Positions 39,501-47,560 of a DNA stretch of 64,000 bases are shown in pieces. Positions within the stretch are counted from its first letter, which is position 1, and every line of letters begins with the position of its first letter. The translations under genes were made by a program, and so were the position numbers. Under the pieces are notes generated by a model. The model was not told where the DNA came from, did not search any database, and was given only the letters and a program-made list of their open reading frames with translations. The stretch is from assembly GCA_963823895.1 (NCBI GenBank), contig CAWGNG010000018.1, positions 111,481-175,480 on the forward strand. Reading direction: 5' to 3'. This DNA is from G963675935 sp963823895 (GTDB lineage: Bacteria; Planctomycetota; Planctomycetia; Pirellulales; Thermoguttaceae).

Positions 39501-39765
39501 CGATTGCGTCGTCTTGATCGAACCGCGCAACTCCGACTGAAACGTCTTTCAGCGCGGTGGCGTAGTCGCCGTCGTAGAAGGGGATAAAGCCCTTGTAGTA
39601 GGTGGTTGTGGGCGTCATTTTGCCCATCTGCCGCTGGAACGCCGGCGCGGTTGCCGAACGCGGAATCGTCGGCGTGGTCGCCGTGCGTTGAGTCGTGGTC
39701 GCGGCCGGCGAGGGACCGCTGAAGATCGTTGCGACAAGAAACGCCGCCAGCAGCTTTCGGATCAT
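36562..39765 (-). CDS. Exported TPR protein with degenerate CHAT-like domain; two compensating frameshifts
   Basis: About 1067 aa from MIRKLLAAFLVATIFSG at 39765, with AAGGAG upstream. Signal peptide, then TPR-type helices (FHYSNALQLCKRFPDW, LALLASGRDQQAIPYLRRAEL, LKSGEYAAAAKLFDEATYAAV), a coiled region, and a C-terminal CHAT-like domain (HAVLAFFASKGRLYGFLL, IVVPDGILWYLPFEVL, IRYAPTLSLC, GPELVILPGFHTAAEDG, VFLSVCGLMANGARTVLLSRW). Where active CHAT peptidases have SAC, this has PGF, so it is probably not a working protease. Between about 39300 and 39535 the conserved sequence moves to another frame (CYETMCGECYYQMGVFDQAMFH), so two one-base changes are present. The tail is lysine- and proline-rich. 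Confidence 0.85.
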   Translation of the reverse strand: MIRKLLAAFLVATIFSGPSPAATTTQRTATTPTIPRSATAPAFQRQMGKMTPTTTYYKGFIPFYDGDYATALKDVSVGVARFDQDDAIALDRLDLLRDDVRRVLLSDGRVRSSDVPLFQRPATLQAIPRLDDEGAVRGGDPSRPGRGAEGRPLGASTRGAKLGHYRENESILQSFTDTAMSAKVGNMVQQPFAYPITPHEIIRCTTLALRRRAELLGPVAKYDQLSSDVAAAFSRPVGLPNHWSGAWIDAEHGLALLASGRDQQAIPYLRRAELAGGEFDHPMTCVVLLELGRLALKSGEYAAAAKLFDEATYAAVNSYSSYPWFPDYGVLEEAFRYGTITHLMANRKGLFPPLETAVQWANKAPRQLRASLLLCAAENYAVLGETRKAAAMLDEARFTIAKRKMGVGQIGARYNYLKALVACQQKQVSESNTALSAAMDYMRHGSLWLFQIDLADRLFVNGDVTPRAALDLFADVLRDPLPFDWGFNPMEALAALSTPQPAAMDHWFEATIERQGIRDVQTSIEVAERTRRRRFFNSLELGGRLESLRWILEAPPARLSQQATLERQDILARYPEYDRLSRKSQAIREALDKLPLVPEDQKAAKQQANQLADLAAISAEQERILREIALRREPSELVFPPLRSLADVQKSLPKKHAVLAFFASKGRLYGFLLDSERCKSWRVASAAALQRQMQALFRDMGQFGQNYELTVKDLCDEKWRQSGKQVLTTLLKDSPADFSQTFDELIVVPDGILWYLPFEVLQVTVDGQPQSLISRFHIRYAPTLSLCISQEPARTPRGNTAVVLGKSYSREGNNPAKAAFEQLSGIVPNAVALHPPAPAVSSVYGALFHRLIVFDDLVLSDQDPYGWVLAPLDKSKSGGTLADWLALPWGGPELVILPGFHTAAEDGLKRPHHGAPGNEVFLSVCGLMANGARTVLLSRWRTGGQTSFDLVREFVQELPNSSPSDAWQRAVLLAMDSRANLGGEPRVKRSPADEAPKANHPFFWAGYMLVDSGAAVEKTESPDEPVIKIKPPKPPEKAAAKDKPKTEKKDKPKKQPKNKPKDEAKEE

Positions 39766-40309
39766 GGCCTTGCTCCTTCGTTCCGGGAACGGCACGCCCA
39801 CCGTCATCTCTTGATCTTACGTCGCCGCCGCCGAGTTTGCCAGTGAAAGACGGGCGTGGGCGGCAGGCGGGGTGGGTCAGCTATCGGCTTTCAGCGATCG
39901 GCCGGACGATCAACGGCGTCGCGGCGGCGCTCCATCGTAAGCCGCTGGGCACCCCCGGCGGTTATGTTGTCGCGAAGCTGGAAGCTGATCGCTGACGGCT
40001 GACAGCCAATGCGGCTTTCCCCACACGATCTGAGACGCAATAACCGGCAGACTTGTTCGCCGTGTTTGAGCCGAGTGCTACGTGTATTCCGGCGTGCAGA
40101 CCTTCCAACAAAACGAAAGCACCCCGTACTACGTCGGGACTTCGCTAACCTGCCCCGCGGCGCGTTAAACTACACAATCTGAGGCATATAGCGATTATGT
40201 GGCGAGATTGCCGCACTTTCCGCGAAAACCGATTCTGCCGGTCGTAGCGACCGATGTTGTTGATTGACCCGACTCTATTCTGACCCTCTTCTTCTGAAGG
40301 AGATAGGAG
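39766..40309. other. Divergent intergenic region
   Basis: About 540 bases between the CHAT-like gene and the outer-membrane-barrel gene. It holds an imperfect inverted repeat (TCAGCTATCGGCTTTCAGCG and GCTGATCGCTGACGGCTGAC, about 39880-40005). A sequence near 40160 (GCGTTAAACTACACAATCTG) faintly resembles the sugar operator but lacks its -10 and second half site. AAGGAGATAGGAG precedes the ATG at 40310. Confidence 0.45.
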
Positions 40310-41502
40310 ATGCGTGTTCTTGTACCCACGACAATTCTGTTGCTCGTTATGGGGTTGCCGGCCACGAGCTGGTCGGCGCCGGCGCCGAAGACACCGACGT
40401 CCGAGATTGTTGAAAGGCCGCCGGTCACCGGCAATATGCCCGATGACGTGGCCGTGCCGGACCAGAGTCACGGACCCTCCCAATCCGGTGGCCAAGGCGA
40501 AACCGCTGGAGCTTGCGCGCCTTGTGGGCCGTGCGATTCTTGCGGACCCTGCCAACCTTGCGGGCCTAGCGAAGCCGAGAGCGAGCCCGGCGTGCTGGCC
40601 ACGGTTTTCGGCCGGTTCCTCAATCCATGCGAGTGCGATCCCCATTGGAGTTTCTCTGCCGACGCCGTTGCGTTGCAGCGGTCGAGCGCCCGCAGTCAGC
40701 CGCTGTTTACCGGCCTGGCTACGATTGCCGCTCCGCCAACCCTCTTGAACGCGGGTGACATGAACTTCCCGACAACATTGGGATTCCAGCTCGACGCCGT
40801 TCGCCGCGGGCCTTGCGGCTGGGAGTGGGAAGTTGGATATTTCCAGATCGACGGCTTTAACTCCAACTCCGCGGTGCCGGGCGACTCGTTCCTGGTGACC
40901 AGTTCTGACGGCGGGGGTTTCGCGGTTACCGACGGCGCGGCTCAGTACCGCTCGGCCCTGCACCTGGCCGAAATCAATCTGCGCAGGCAATGGGGATGCG
41001 ACGGGTTGACGCTGTTGATCGGCTTCCGCACGGGCGAATTGGACGAGCTCTATGCCGCCTCCGGCTCCGACGCCAACGGAGGACTTGCCGGCAGCATCAA
41101 CGCCAACACGTACAACCATCTTTATGGATTGCAGACGGGCGCCATCTATGAGTTTTACAACATGGGCGGCCCGTTGCGCGTCAGCGCGATGTGCAAGGCC
41201 GGCATCTACGGCGATTCCGCCATCCAGAGCACGCGCGTGATCGAAACCGGCACAAGCGACAACGTTCTGGCCGCTCATCGCAATCAAGCTGCATTCATCG
41301 GCGAGACCGGCGCGACGGTTAGCTATGATGTGACTTGTCATCTGTCGTTCCATGCGTTTTGCGAGGCGATGTGGATCGAGGGGGTGGCCTTGGCGCCGAG
41401 CAGATCGGCGCCAACGACTTCACCAATCTCGCTGCGTCGATCGACACCCACGGCGGCATCTTCTACTACGGCGGCGGACTAGGCGCGGAACTGAAGTTCT
41501 AG
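40310..41502 (+). CDS. Outer-membrane beta-barrel protein (BBP7-like), frameshifted at its end
   Basis: About 397 aa. Signal peptide MRVLVPTTILLLVMGLPATSWSA, a Cys/Pro/Gly-rich linker (CAPCGPCDSCGPCQPCGP) and alternating barrel strands with HWSFSADAVALQRSS, LGFQLDAVRRGPCGWEWEVGYF, LHLAEINLRRQW and SAMCKAGIYGD. A one-base deletion near 41395 throws the last 36 codons out of frame; in the correct frame the end reads EQIGANDFTNLAAS and finishes GGGLGAELKF, a typical barrel C-terminal strand ending in Phe. A very strong ribosome-binding site precedes it. Planctomycete-specific surface protein; role unknown. Confidence 0.8.
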
Positions 41503-41537
41503 TTTGCGACAGTAGTCTGCAACAGTAACTTGCAACA

Positions 41538-41606
41538 GTGGGGCAGACATTCGTGTCTGCCACGGAAAACGCTGCTCGGCTGGCAGACAGGAATGTCTGC
41601 CCCACC
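41538..41606. repeat. GTGGGGCAGACATTC palindromic repeat, copy 3
   Basis: Arms GTGGGGCAGACATTCGTGTCTGCC and GGCAGACAGGAATGTCTGCC-CCAC. Third member of the family seen at 5420-5487 and inside hutI. Just downstream of the barrel gene's stop. Confidence 0.85.
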
Positions 41607-41706
41607 GGACAGACGCGGATAAGCGGGGCGTTGGGGCGTTGCTCCGATTGACGTGAAGGCGACAATCGCGCACATGTTGGGGCGGCAGTCAAACTGCCGC
41701 CCCTTC

Positions 41707-42087
41707 TTATTGATACGCCTCTTCCTCCGTGTTCTCCGTGCCTCCGTGTTGTCTTTCCTGTTGAATTCCGAGCAGCTCCACGAGCGACCGGGCGAACTTG
41801 CGGAACTCGGCGGCGGGCATGGCCCAGGTGTCCCAGCGCGGCGAGATCGGCCGCGCGTGGCCGGCGTAATCGGTAAGCGGCACCGCGATGAACCCGTAGA
41901 GATTGCCGCGGAACTCGAACAGTTCTTCGGCCGGCAGCGGCGCGCGATCGCCCAATACGTCGTAGGCGAAGACGAACAGCCCGCGGAAACCGGGCCCAAA
42001 CAGCGCCTCCCACTGGGCGAGACTCCGCAGATCGTCGCGGGTCGACCAGTTCTTCCAGTAGGACTGCGCACAAACCCACACCGCCAA
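41707..42087 (-). pseudogene. HYExAFE-family protein, C-terminal fragment
   Basis: The frame reads YWKNWSTRDDLRSLAQWEALFGPGFRGLFVFAYD and continues through ELFEFRGNLYGFIAVPLTDY to WDTWAMPAAEFRKFARSL, which matches the second half of the planctomycete HYExAFE family. The N-terminal HYE half is missing: the similarity stops at about 42065, where other sequence begins. The C-terminal tail (HGGTENTEEE) derives from a widespread ACACGGAGGCACGGAG-type repeat. A truncated remnant, probably non-functional. Confidence 0.6.
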
Positions 42088-42104
42088 TCCGGTTTGTCTT
42101 CACT

Positions 42105-42281
42105 TGGCGGGACTTGCCCCATAATCCGCAGGGATACCAGCGCGCGGCCGACGCCGTAACCGCACTCTACAAGGGCGAGCCCGTTCGGGCAAGTGACGTG
42201 GCCCGCCGCATCGGACTCGACCCGGCAACAGGCAACAGCACCCGGGCTCTGCTGCGCCGAGCAAGCCGGGTTGGTCCGTAG
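42105..42281 (+). pseudogene. Small fragment of an unrecognised helix-turn-helix-like protein
   Basis: In the frame ending at the TAG 42279-42281 the sequence reads HNPQGYQRAADAVTALYKGE, then PVRASDVARRIGLDPATGN and STRALLRRASRVGP. This has the look of a real winged-helix C-terminus, but there is no convincing ATG and the frame is blocked by a stop at 42060. It abuts the broken HYExAFE fragment, so both were probably cut by the same rearrangement. Confidence 0.3.
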
Positions 42282-42441
42282 AGTAAGCCGATCTAGTTGG
42301 ACACCAGCGCCACTGACAAGAGGATGAGCCCAACATGCTGACAGACCGCCGGCTGGCCAATTCGTCGCAGCGGGCCGTTGCTCGCCCACGGCGTAGCCGT
42401 GACGGAAGCGGCGGCCTCTGGTTGGTTCAGGAGATGAAACC
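42282..42441. other. Left part of the accessory island, non-coding
   Basis: Together with the fragment before it this makes a stretch of about 350 bases without an intact gene. It leads into the phage-type small genes. GGAGATGAAACC precedes the ATG at 42442. Confidence 0.35.
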
Positions 42442-42777
42442 ATGAACATGCGAACGACGCCCCTTACACCGCTCAGGGCAATCCGGGCAAACTGCCTCGG
42501 GTGCTCTGGCGGCAGTCCGGCCGAAGTGCGTCTGTGCGTGATTCCAGAATGCCCGTTGTACGGCTACCGTTTCGGCAAGAGGCCCAAAACCGTCCAGAAG
42601 GCCAATGAGAAGCGCACCGTGAAGAAAACGCGAGTAGGCGTGGGGAAATCCGCGCCAGAAGCGAAACTAGAGCCTACCAGGGAAGATCGACCGGCGGACG
42701 AAGTAACCCAGGCCATGCTCACCGGGAATCAGGGGGGCGAAACGGGGCGTGAATCCGATGGGGAAGCCCAACCATGA
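42442..42777 (+). CDS. Phage-type cysteine-rich small protein
   Basis: 111 aa. The N-terminal 50 residues carry AIRANCLGCSGGSPAEVRLC and VIPECPLYGYRFGKRP: a C-x2-C and C-x4-C pattern ending in PLY-YRFGK, as in small zinc-binding proteins of phages and prophages. The remainder is charged and low in complexity. GGAG lies 8 bases before the ATG. The next frame overlaps by ATGA. It marks the start of the phage-like stretch of the island. Confidence 0.65.
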   Translation: MNMRTTPLTPLRAIRANCLGCSGGSPAEVRLCVIPECPLYGYRFGKRPKTVQKANEKRTVKKTRVGVGKSAPEAKLEPTREDRPADEVTQAMLTGNQGGETGRESDGEAQP

Positions 42778-43223
42778 CCAAGACATCGACCTGGACCACG
42801 CCCGGCGCAGAGAGGGCAGCTAGCCCACGTCGCAGCGCGCCAGAAGCGATTCTGAAGCGATGCCTCGACTGTGGCCGGGCCGGTACGGAGCGTGGAGGTA
42901 AAGGTGGGCCACAAGCCGGCGTTGAAGTTCAGTCTACGGCGCGCCAGTGCGTTCCAACGACCCTGGACGGCTCCCAGGTCATCGAACGGCGTCCGCGCTC
43001 GAAAACACTCGTCGCGTGGGCCAGGCGTCCGGCGATCAGGTCGCCCTGGATGGCTCCCGGATCGTCCAAGGGGGTCCGCGCTCGCCAACCCCTGTATCAG
43101 CCCCGCGCTACGGCGCCAGAATCGAATCTGGCGGTCGGCGGTCGGTCGAGACTGAATTGTCAAAATAGACAAACTGGTTGTCAGCACAGACAAGGTGCAA
43201 AATGGAAAGCAAAATCGAATTGA
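42774..43223 (+). CDS. Hypothetical protein, uncertain
   Basis: 149 codons, starting in an ATGA overlap with the previous gene, which favours translation. The composition is Arg/Ser/Pro-rich and no domain is recognisable apart from a possible CLDCG knuckle near residue 30. It contains two imperfect direct repeats of about 45 bp (near 42958 and 43041, sharing GGTCCGCGCTCG/GCGTCCGCGCTCG). It overlaps the next start by 22 bases. May be a real island gene or chance. Confidence 0.3.
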   Translation: MTKTSTWTTPGAERAASPRRSAPEAILKRCLDCGRAGTERGGKGGPQAGVEVQSTARQCVPTTLDGSQVIERRPRSKTLVAWARRPAIRSPWMAPGSSKGVRARQPLYQPRATAPESNLAVGGRSRLNCQNRQTGCQHRQGAKWKAKSN

Positions 43224-44068
43224 ACGACCGCCTGCGACGTGAGGGTCGCTGGAACGAAGCCGCTGTTTGGAAGGATGCCAAGATCAAAGAGCTTCGCGCC
43301 ACGGGCATGAAGCGGGCAGAGGCGAAGGAAGAGGCTTGGCGACTGATGGCGGAGAGGTTCCCGCCCCTGCCCAAACCAGAGCCAGACGAGGACGATGACG
43401 ACTACGGGGACGACTTCGACGACGAGCTTGAGCAGGACGAGTTAGACGACGATCCCGACGTAGAGGACCTTTGGAGGTGGCTCGACGGCGAATTCGGCGG
43501 GAACTTGGATCCGTTTCTCGCCAAGTTGGTCAAAATCACCAAAGAGTGGTCACAATTCGAGGAACAGTGGTGTCGCGATCGGGGTCTTTCACTCGACGAC
43601 AACGCGAAGCACGCGCTGCATCAAGTGATTGCCGACTTCATTTGTTACCGGCTGTGGCCGCCTCCCCCTTCCACCACCTTCGCTGATACGTTCGGCTCCC
43701 CTGAAACCCGAACGTGGCTCATTGGAGAGGGGATCCGGAGTGTCATTCGCGCGATCCGGGAATGGCGGGACCGTTGGTTCGGCGGCGAGAGGCTAAACAG
43801 CGACACGACGGACGAGCTGCATCGCCTGGTTGCCGCACTCCTTTGTTTGGTGGTCGATGGCCGCCTGGGTTCGTCCCTGGAATCTGTCGTCAATTGCCGC
43901 AAGGGCCTGTTTCTGACGGTCGAGCACCGCCCGGAGCCGCCGAAGCAAACCCCGACCAATGCATCTGGTTCCACGGAAACCGCGGCCCCCCGTGTACCCG
44001 TTGCCGCGGCTTCTGAGGCTGAAAAGCCAGCCGTTGCACAGGCGGGCGCGGTCGCGCAAGGCTCCTGA
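43202..44068 (+). CDS. Hypothetical acidic protein of the island
   Basis: 288 aa from MESKIELNDRLRREGRWNEA. An N-terminal helical charged region (AAVWKDAKIKELRATGMKRAEAK), an Asp/Glu-rich stretch (about residues 65-95), then a folded region with WRWLDGEFGG, WSQFEEQWC and LHQVIADFICYRLWPP, and a Pro/Ala-rich tail. No family recognised. Its codon use and position fit the phage-like genes around it; it precedes the methyltransferase gene by about 500 bases. Confidence 0.7.
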   Translation: MESKIELNDRLRREGRWNEAAVWKDAKIKELRATGMKRAEAKEEAWRLMAERFPPLPKPEPDEDDDDYGDDFDDELEQDELDDDPDVEDLWRWLDGEFGGNLDPFLAKLVKITKEWSQFEEQWCRDRGLSLDDNAKHALHQVIADFICYRLWPPPPSTTFADTFGSPETRTWLIGEGIRSVIRAIREWRDRWFGGERLNSDTTDELHRLVAALLCLVVDGRLGSSLESVVNCRKGLFLTVEHRPEPPKQTPTNASGSTETAAPRVPVAAASEAEKPAVAQAGAVAQGS

Positions 44069-44569
44069 TCGGTCATTTGCGGCACCGGGATGCCGTCAGC
44101 CGGTCGGCCCGCCCCTACCAATGGCTGCCAAGAGCGCCGAATTCCGGCCACAGTATGCTCATTTCCGTTCCACGACACGCAAAGGAAGGCCATCGCGTAG
44201 GCATAGGCAGGCGCGCGAGGCCACCCCCTGGGGTATGTTGTGAGTCCTGGCCGGCTCCGCCTCGACCGCTCAAGGCCGGCATCCTGGCGATGGTCCGGGC
44301 AGCCGGCGGGGTGGAATGATCGGCGGCCGACGCGGCGCAAGCGGCCCACGTCGCGCAGGAGGCGTTCCCAGCCTTATTCCCGATAAGGTAGTGCCCGGCT
44401 TGCTTCATCGGACAGAGTGGCCTGCGCGATGTTCCTGGCCCAGTTCAACTTTCGCTGGCGGCGCAAGCCGAAAGTAGGCCGGAACTGGCTGATGGCCGCG
44501 GTTGCGGCTTGATATTGTAGTCGCCGGACGCGCTGGTAAACTTGAGCAACCCCGTTGGAGATGGATCAA
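44069..44569. other. Gap before the methyltransferase gene
   Basis: About 500 bases with only short overlapping frames on both strands and no recognised family. GGAG at 44557-44560 is the ribosome-binding site for the ATG at 44570. Confidence 0.4.
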
Positions 44570-47560
44570 ATGGCGCTAACAGAGCACACGATCAACGACG
44601 CCCTAGCCACAGTGCTGAGGGAAACCCGCCGCGCATGGTCCACGTCGGAAGTCGTTACTTCGGAGAACACGGGGATGTTGCACGGAAGCAATCGCCGCCC
44701 TGACATCCTCGTTCTCGAAGCCAACGTTTCCCCCGTTGCTATAGAAACCGAGGTGCTGCCAGCAACTACGGTGGAAGCCGACGCGGTATCTCGGCTGGGC
44801 GAGCGAGTGTCCACAACCGGGAGGACAATCTTGTCCACAATTGCCGTGCGCCTCCCAATTCGGCTAAGACACAAGACAGTCGCGACCCTACGGACGGAAC
44901 TGATGGTGGCCAAGGACCTTGAGGTAGCCCTTTACACAGGGAGCACCCCCGCAAGCAATACCCGCTGGCCACGATCGGGCTGGATTCTTGCCGATATTCC
45001 CGACCTCTCGGCGCTCGCACAGTCGGCGTCCGTCCCGCCGGATGTAATCGAGCAAGCCGCGGATCAATTGGTCAGTGGCGTTAGCGATGCCGCAGGCCTG
45101 CTGGAGGAAATGGCTACCTCCCATCCCGCTGCCATCCACAAAATAAGCCAGGAGTTGCGGCAGGCAGACGGCGAGCAGACGCGACGAATGGCCACGACGA
45201 TCCTAGCCAACGCTTTCGTCTTCCAGGAGAGCCTCGCTGGCGGCGTGGGGGAGTTGGCGTCTGTTCGGTCCCTCGAAGAACTCCGCTCCGGCGCCGACAG
45301 CCTAACGAAGTCCGCGATTCTCGCCGAATGGCGAAAAATCCTCAAAGTCAACTACTGGCCGATTTTCGACATCGCCCGCCGGATACTGGAGGTAATTCCA
45401 GCGTCTGGGAGCAAGGGCCTCATCGCTAGGTTGGCGGAAACGGCCGACAGGTTGGTCGAGAATCGGCTTATGCGTTCTCACGATCTAACGGGCGCTGTCT
45501 TTCAGCGCCTCATTGCGGACCGCAAGTTTCTTGCGGCCTTCTACACTACCCCCGCGTCTGCGGCGCTTCTAGTCAACCTAGCAATTACGCCGAACGGGCC
45601 CCCGGTGGGTGGCGACTGGGCGCGACCCGACGACGTGAAAGCTCTCCGAATCGGGGATTTTGCGTGTGGCACAGGTACTCTCCTTTCCACGGCCTACCAA
45701 CGCGTGGGGCAACTTCATGAAGCCTGCGGCGGGGACTCGGAATCACTCCATCCCGATTTGATGGCTCATGGCGTCATCGGTTGCGACGTGTTGCCGGCGG
45801 CGGCGCACCTTACTGCCTCCATGATCTCCGGGGCACACCCAACGGTGAAGTATACGCGCAGTTCTATAATGACCGTTGCCTATGGCAGGCAACCGGACGG
45901 CCACGTCGCGCTTGGCTCGCTCGACCTTCTGGACCCCCAGCGCAAATTCGAAATCCTGGACATCACGGCAAAGGCGGTCGAGGGCATGGGCGAGGCGGAA
46001 CGTGAGACGTGGTCCGCACTACCTGACGCCTCTTTCGACGTAGTCGTTATGAACCCGCCGTTCACCCGTGCAACGGTGAATGAGGCCGAAAGGCTCACTG
46101 TCCCCAATCCTATGTTCGCTGCTTTCGACACAACCCCCGAGGAGCAGCGATTGATGGCCGACGCGACAAAGCGTCTGACCGCCGGCACAAGCGCACACGG
46201 CAACGCTGGTGAGGCGTCCATCTTTCTGTCGCTAGCGCACCGCAAGTTAAAACCGCGTGGCGCGCTGGCGCTCGTTATGCCTCTTAGCTTGGTATCGGGC
46301 GACTCTTGGGAGGGCTCTCGCGCTCTCCTGGCCAAGTATTACAGCGATTTGGTGGTCGTCTCAATTGCTGGGGCTGGAAGCGAGGATATGTCCTTCTCCG
46401 CGGATACGGGCATGGCCGAATGTCTGCTTCTCGGTCGCAAACGCGGGAGGGGAAGCAAACGAGCCACGTTCGTTATTCTCAGTGAGCGGCCTAGATACCC
46501 CATACTTGGCGCGAGCGCGGCGAGGGAGATTCACCGGCTGATTGCAGAGAAGAACCTGCCACAGCTTGAAGACGGTCCGACCGGCGGCGCCCCCCTTCAC
46601 TTCGGCGACGAGGTGATCGGCCAGGCGATTGATGCCCCTTTGCCAACGTCGGGAGGGTGGAACGTGGCGCGTATTGCCGACTTGTCCCTCGCCCAGGCGG
46701 CGTATCAGCTCGCCAGTCGGAAGCGCATCTGGTTGCCGACCATGAACAAACGGGACGCGACCGACATTCCGATCGCCACGGTTGGAACAATCGGGCAGAT
46801 CGGGCCAATTCACAGGGACATCAACGGAACGACACCGCAAGGCGGCATAAGAGGGCCCTTTGACATCGCCCCGCTAAAGCCGGGCACCGCGCCAACGTAT
46901 CCCGTGCTTTGGTCACACGACGCGGAGCGTGAGCGAACGGTGTTGTTCGATGCGGACTGCGAGGGGATTCCCCGCCGCGGAAAAACTGCTGCCGAGAGAG
47001 CCGCCCTCGCTGTCAAAATGGCGGCCGTATGGGATACCGCTTCGCACTGTCACTTCAACTGTGACTGTCAGTTTAATGCCCAATCCACGGGCATGCAATT
47101 CACGCCGCACAAGACGATCGGCGGTCGCGCCTGGCTTTCAATTCGACTGCGGTCGGTTGACCAAGAGAAGGCCCTGACGCTATGGGCGAACACGTCCTTG
47201 GGAACGCTGCTGCGATGGTGGCATTCCAACAAGCAGCAGGCCGGCAGAGGCAACATAGGCAAATCGGCGCTTCAGACGTTGCCCGTCCTCGACGTAACAT
47301 CGCTGAACCCTAATCAACTTGTCGAAGCTGTGGCGATGTTCGATGTTCGTAAGCGTCCCGCCGAGCACATAGGGAGAAATCGCCGCCTGGGCGTAGGCTT
47401 GGCGAACGGGGAGATCAAGCCGGATGCCAGCGGTGGGGGAGGAGGGCGAGAAGTTCTTCCTCGCTGGCGCCGGGAAGAATCGCTGGCAGTCGGGTCAGCA
47501 CGTCGCGGTAGTAGACCCAAGGATCGTGGCCGTGACGCTTGCATGACGCCAACAGGCTGA
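44570..47560 (+). CDS. N6-adenine DNA methyltransferase, 5' part; gene interrupted by IS66
   Basis: The genuine coding part is 44570-47348. Methyltransferase motif I is IGDFACGTGTLLSTAYQRV (about residue 362) and motif IV is VVVMNPPFTRATVN (about residue 495), a gamma-type N6-adenine methylase. The N-terminal region (RRPDILVLEANVSPVAIETEV, about residues 42-62) resembles a PD-(D/E)xK nuclease fold, hinting at a combined restriction-modification protein; this is inference. At 47349 the IS66 element begins, and the frame runs on through IS DNA to 47560. The missing end (62 codons) lies at 49977-50166, in phase. Before the insertion the protein was 986 aa. Methylase activity may survive, since both motifs are upstream of the insertion. 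Confidence 0.85.
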   Translation: MALTEHTINDALATVLRETRRAWSTSEVVTSENTGMLHGSNRRPDILVLEANVSPVAIETEVLPATTVEADAVSRLGERVSTTGRTILSTIAVRLPIRLRHKTVATLRTELMVAKDLEVALYTGSTPASNTRWPRSGWILADIPDLSALAQSASVPPDVIEQAADQLVSGVSDAAGLLEEMATSHPAAIHKISQELRQADGEQTRRMATTILANAFVFQESLAGGVGELASVRSLEELRSGADSLTKSAILAEWRKILKVNYWPIFDIARRILEVIPASGSKGLIARLAETADRLVENRLMRSHDLTGAVFQRLIADRKFLAAFYTTPASAALLVNLAITPNGPPVGGDWARPDDVKALRIGDFACGTGTLLSTAYQRVGQLHEACGGDSESLHPDLMAHGVIGCDVLPAAAHLTASMISGAHPTVKYTRSSIMTVAYGRQPDGHVALGSLDLLDPQRKFEILDITAKAVEGMGEAERETWSALPDASFDVVVMNPPFTRATVNEAERLTVPNPMFAAFDTTPEEQRLMADATKRLTAGTSAHGNAGEASIFLSLAHRKLKPRGALALVMPLSLVSGDSWEGSRALLAKYYSDLVVVSIAGAGSEDMSFSADTGMAECLLLGRKRGRGSKRATFVILSERPRYPILGASAAREIHRLIAEKNLPQLEDGPTGGAPLHFGDEVIGQAIDAPLPTSGGWNVARIADLSLAQAAYQLASRKRIWLPTMNKRDATDIPIATVGTIGQIGPIHRDINGTTPQGGIRGPFDIAPLKPGTAPTYPVLWSHDAERERTVLFDADCEGIPRRGKTAAERAALAVKMAAVWDTASHCHFNCDCQFNAQSTGMQFTPHKTIGGRAWLSIRLRSVDQEKALTLWANTSLGTLLRWWHSNKQQAGRGNIGKSALQTLPVLDVTSLNPNQLVEAVAMFDVRKRPAEHIGRNRRLGVGLANGEIKPDASGGGGGREVLPRWRREESLAVGSARRGSRPKDRGRDACMTPTG
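47341..47348. repeat. IS66 target-site duplication, left copy
   Basis: CGATGTTC directly before the IS66 end GTAAGCG; identical to 49977-49984. Confidence 0.95.

Noticed and set aside
40134..40190. Possible sixth sugar operator before the barrel gene
   Set aside because: GCGTTAAACTA matches the first half site, but the -10 at the fixed distance is missing and the second half site (AGGCAT) does not match.
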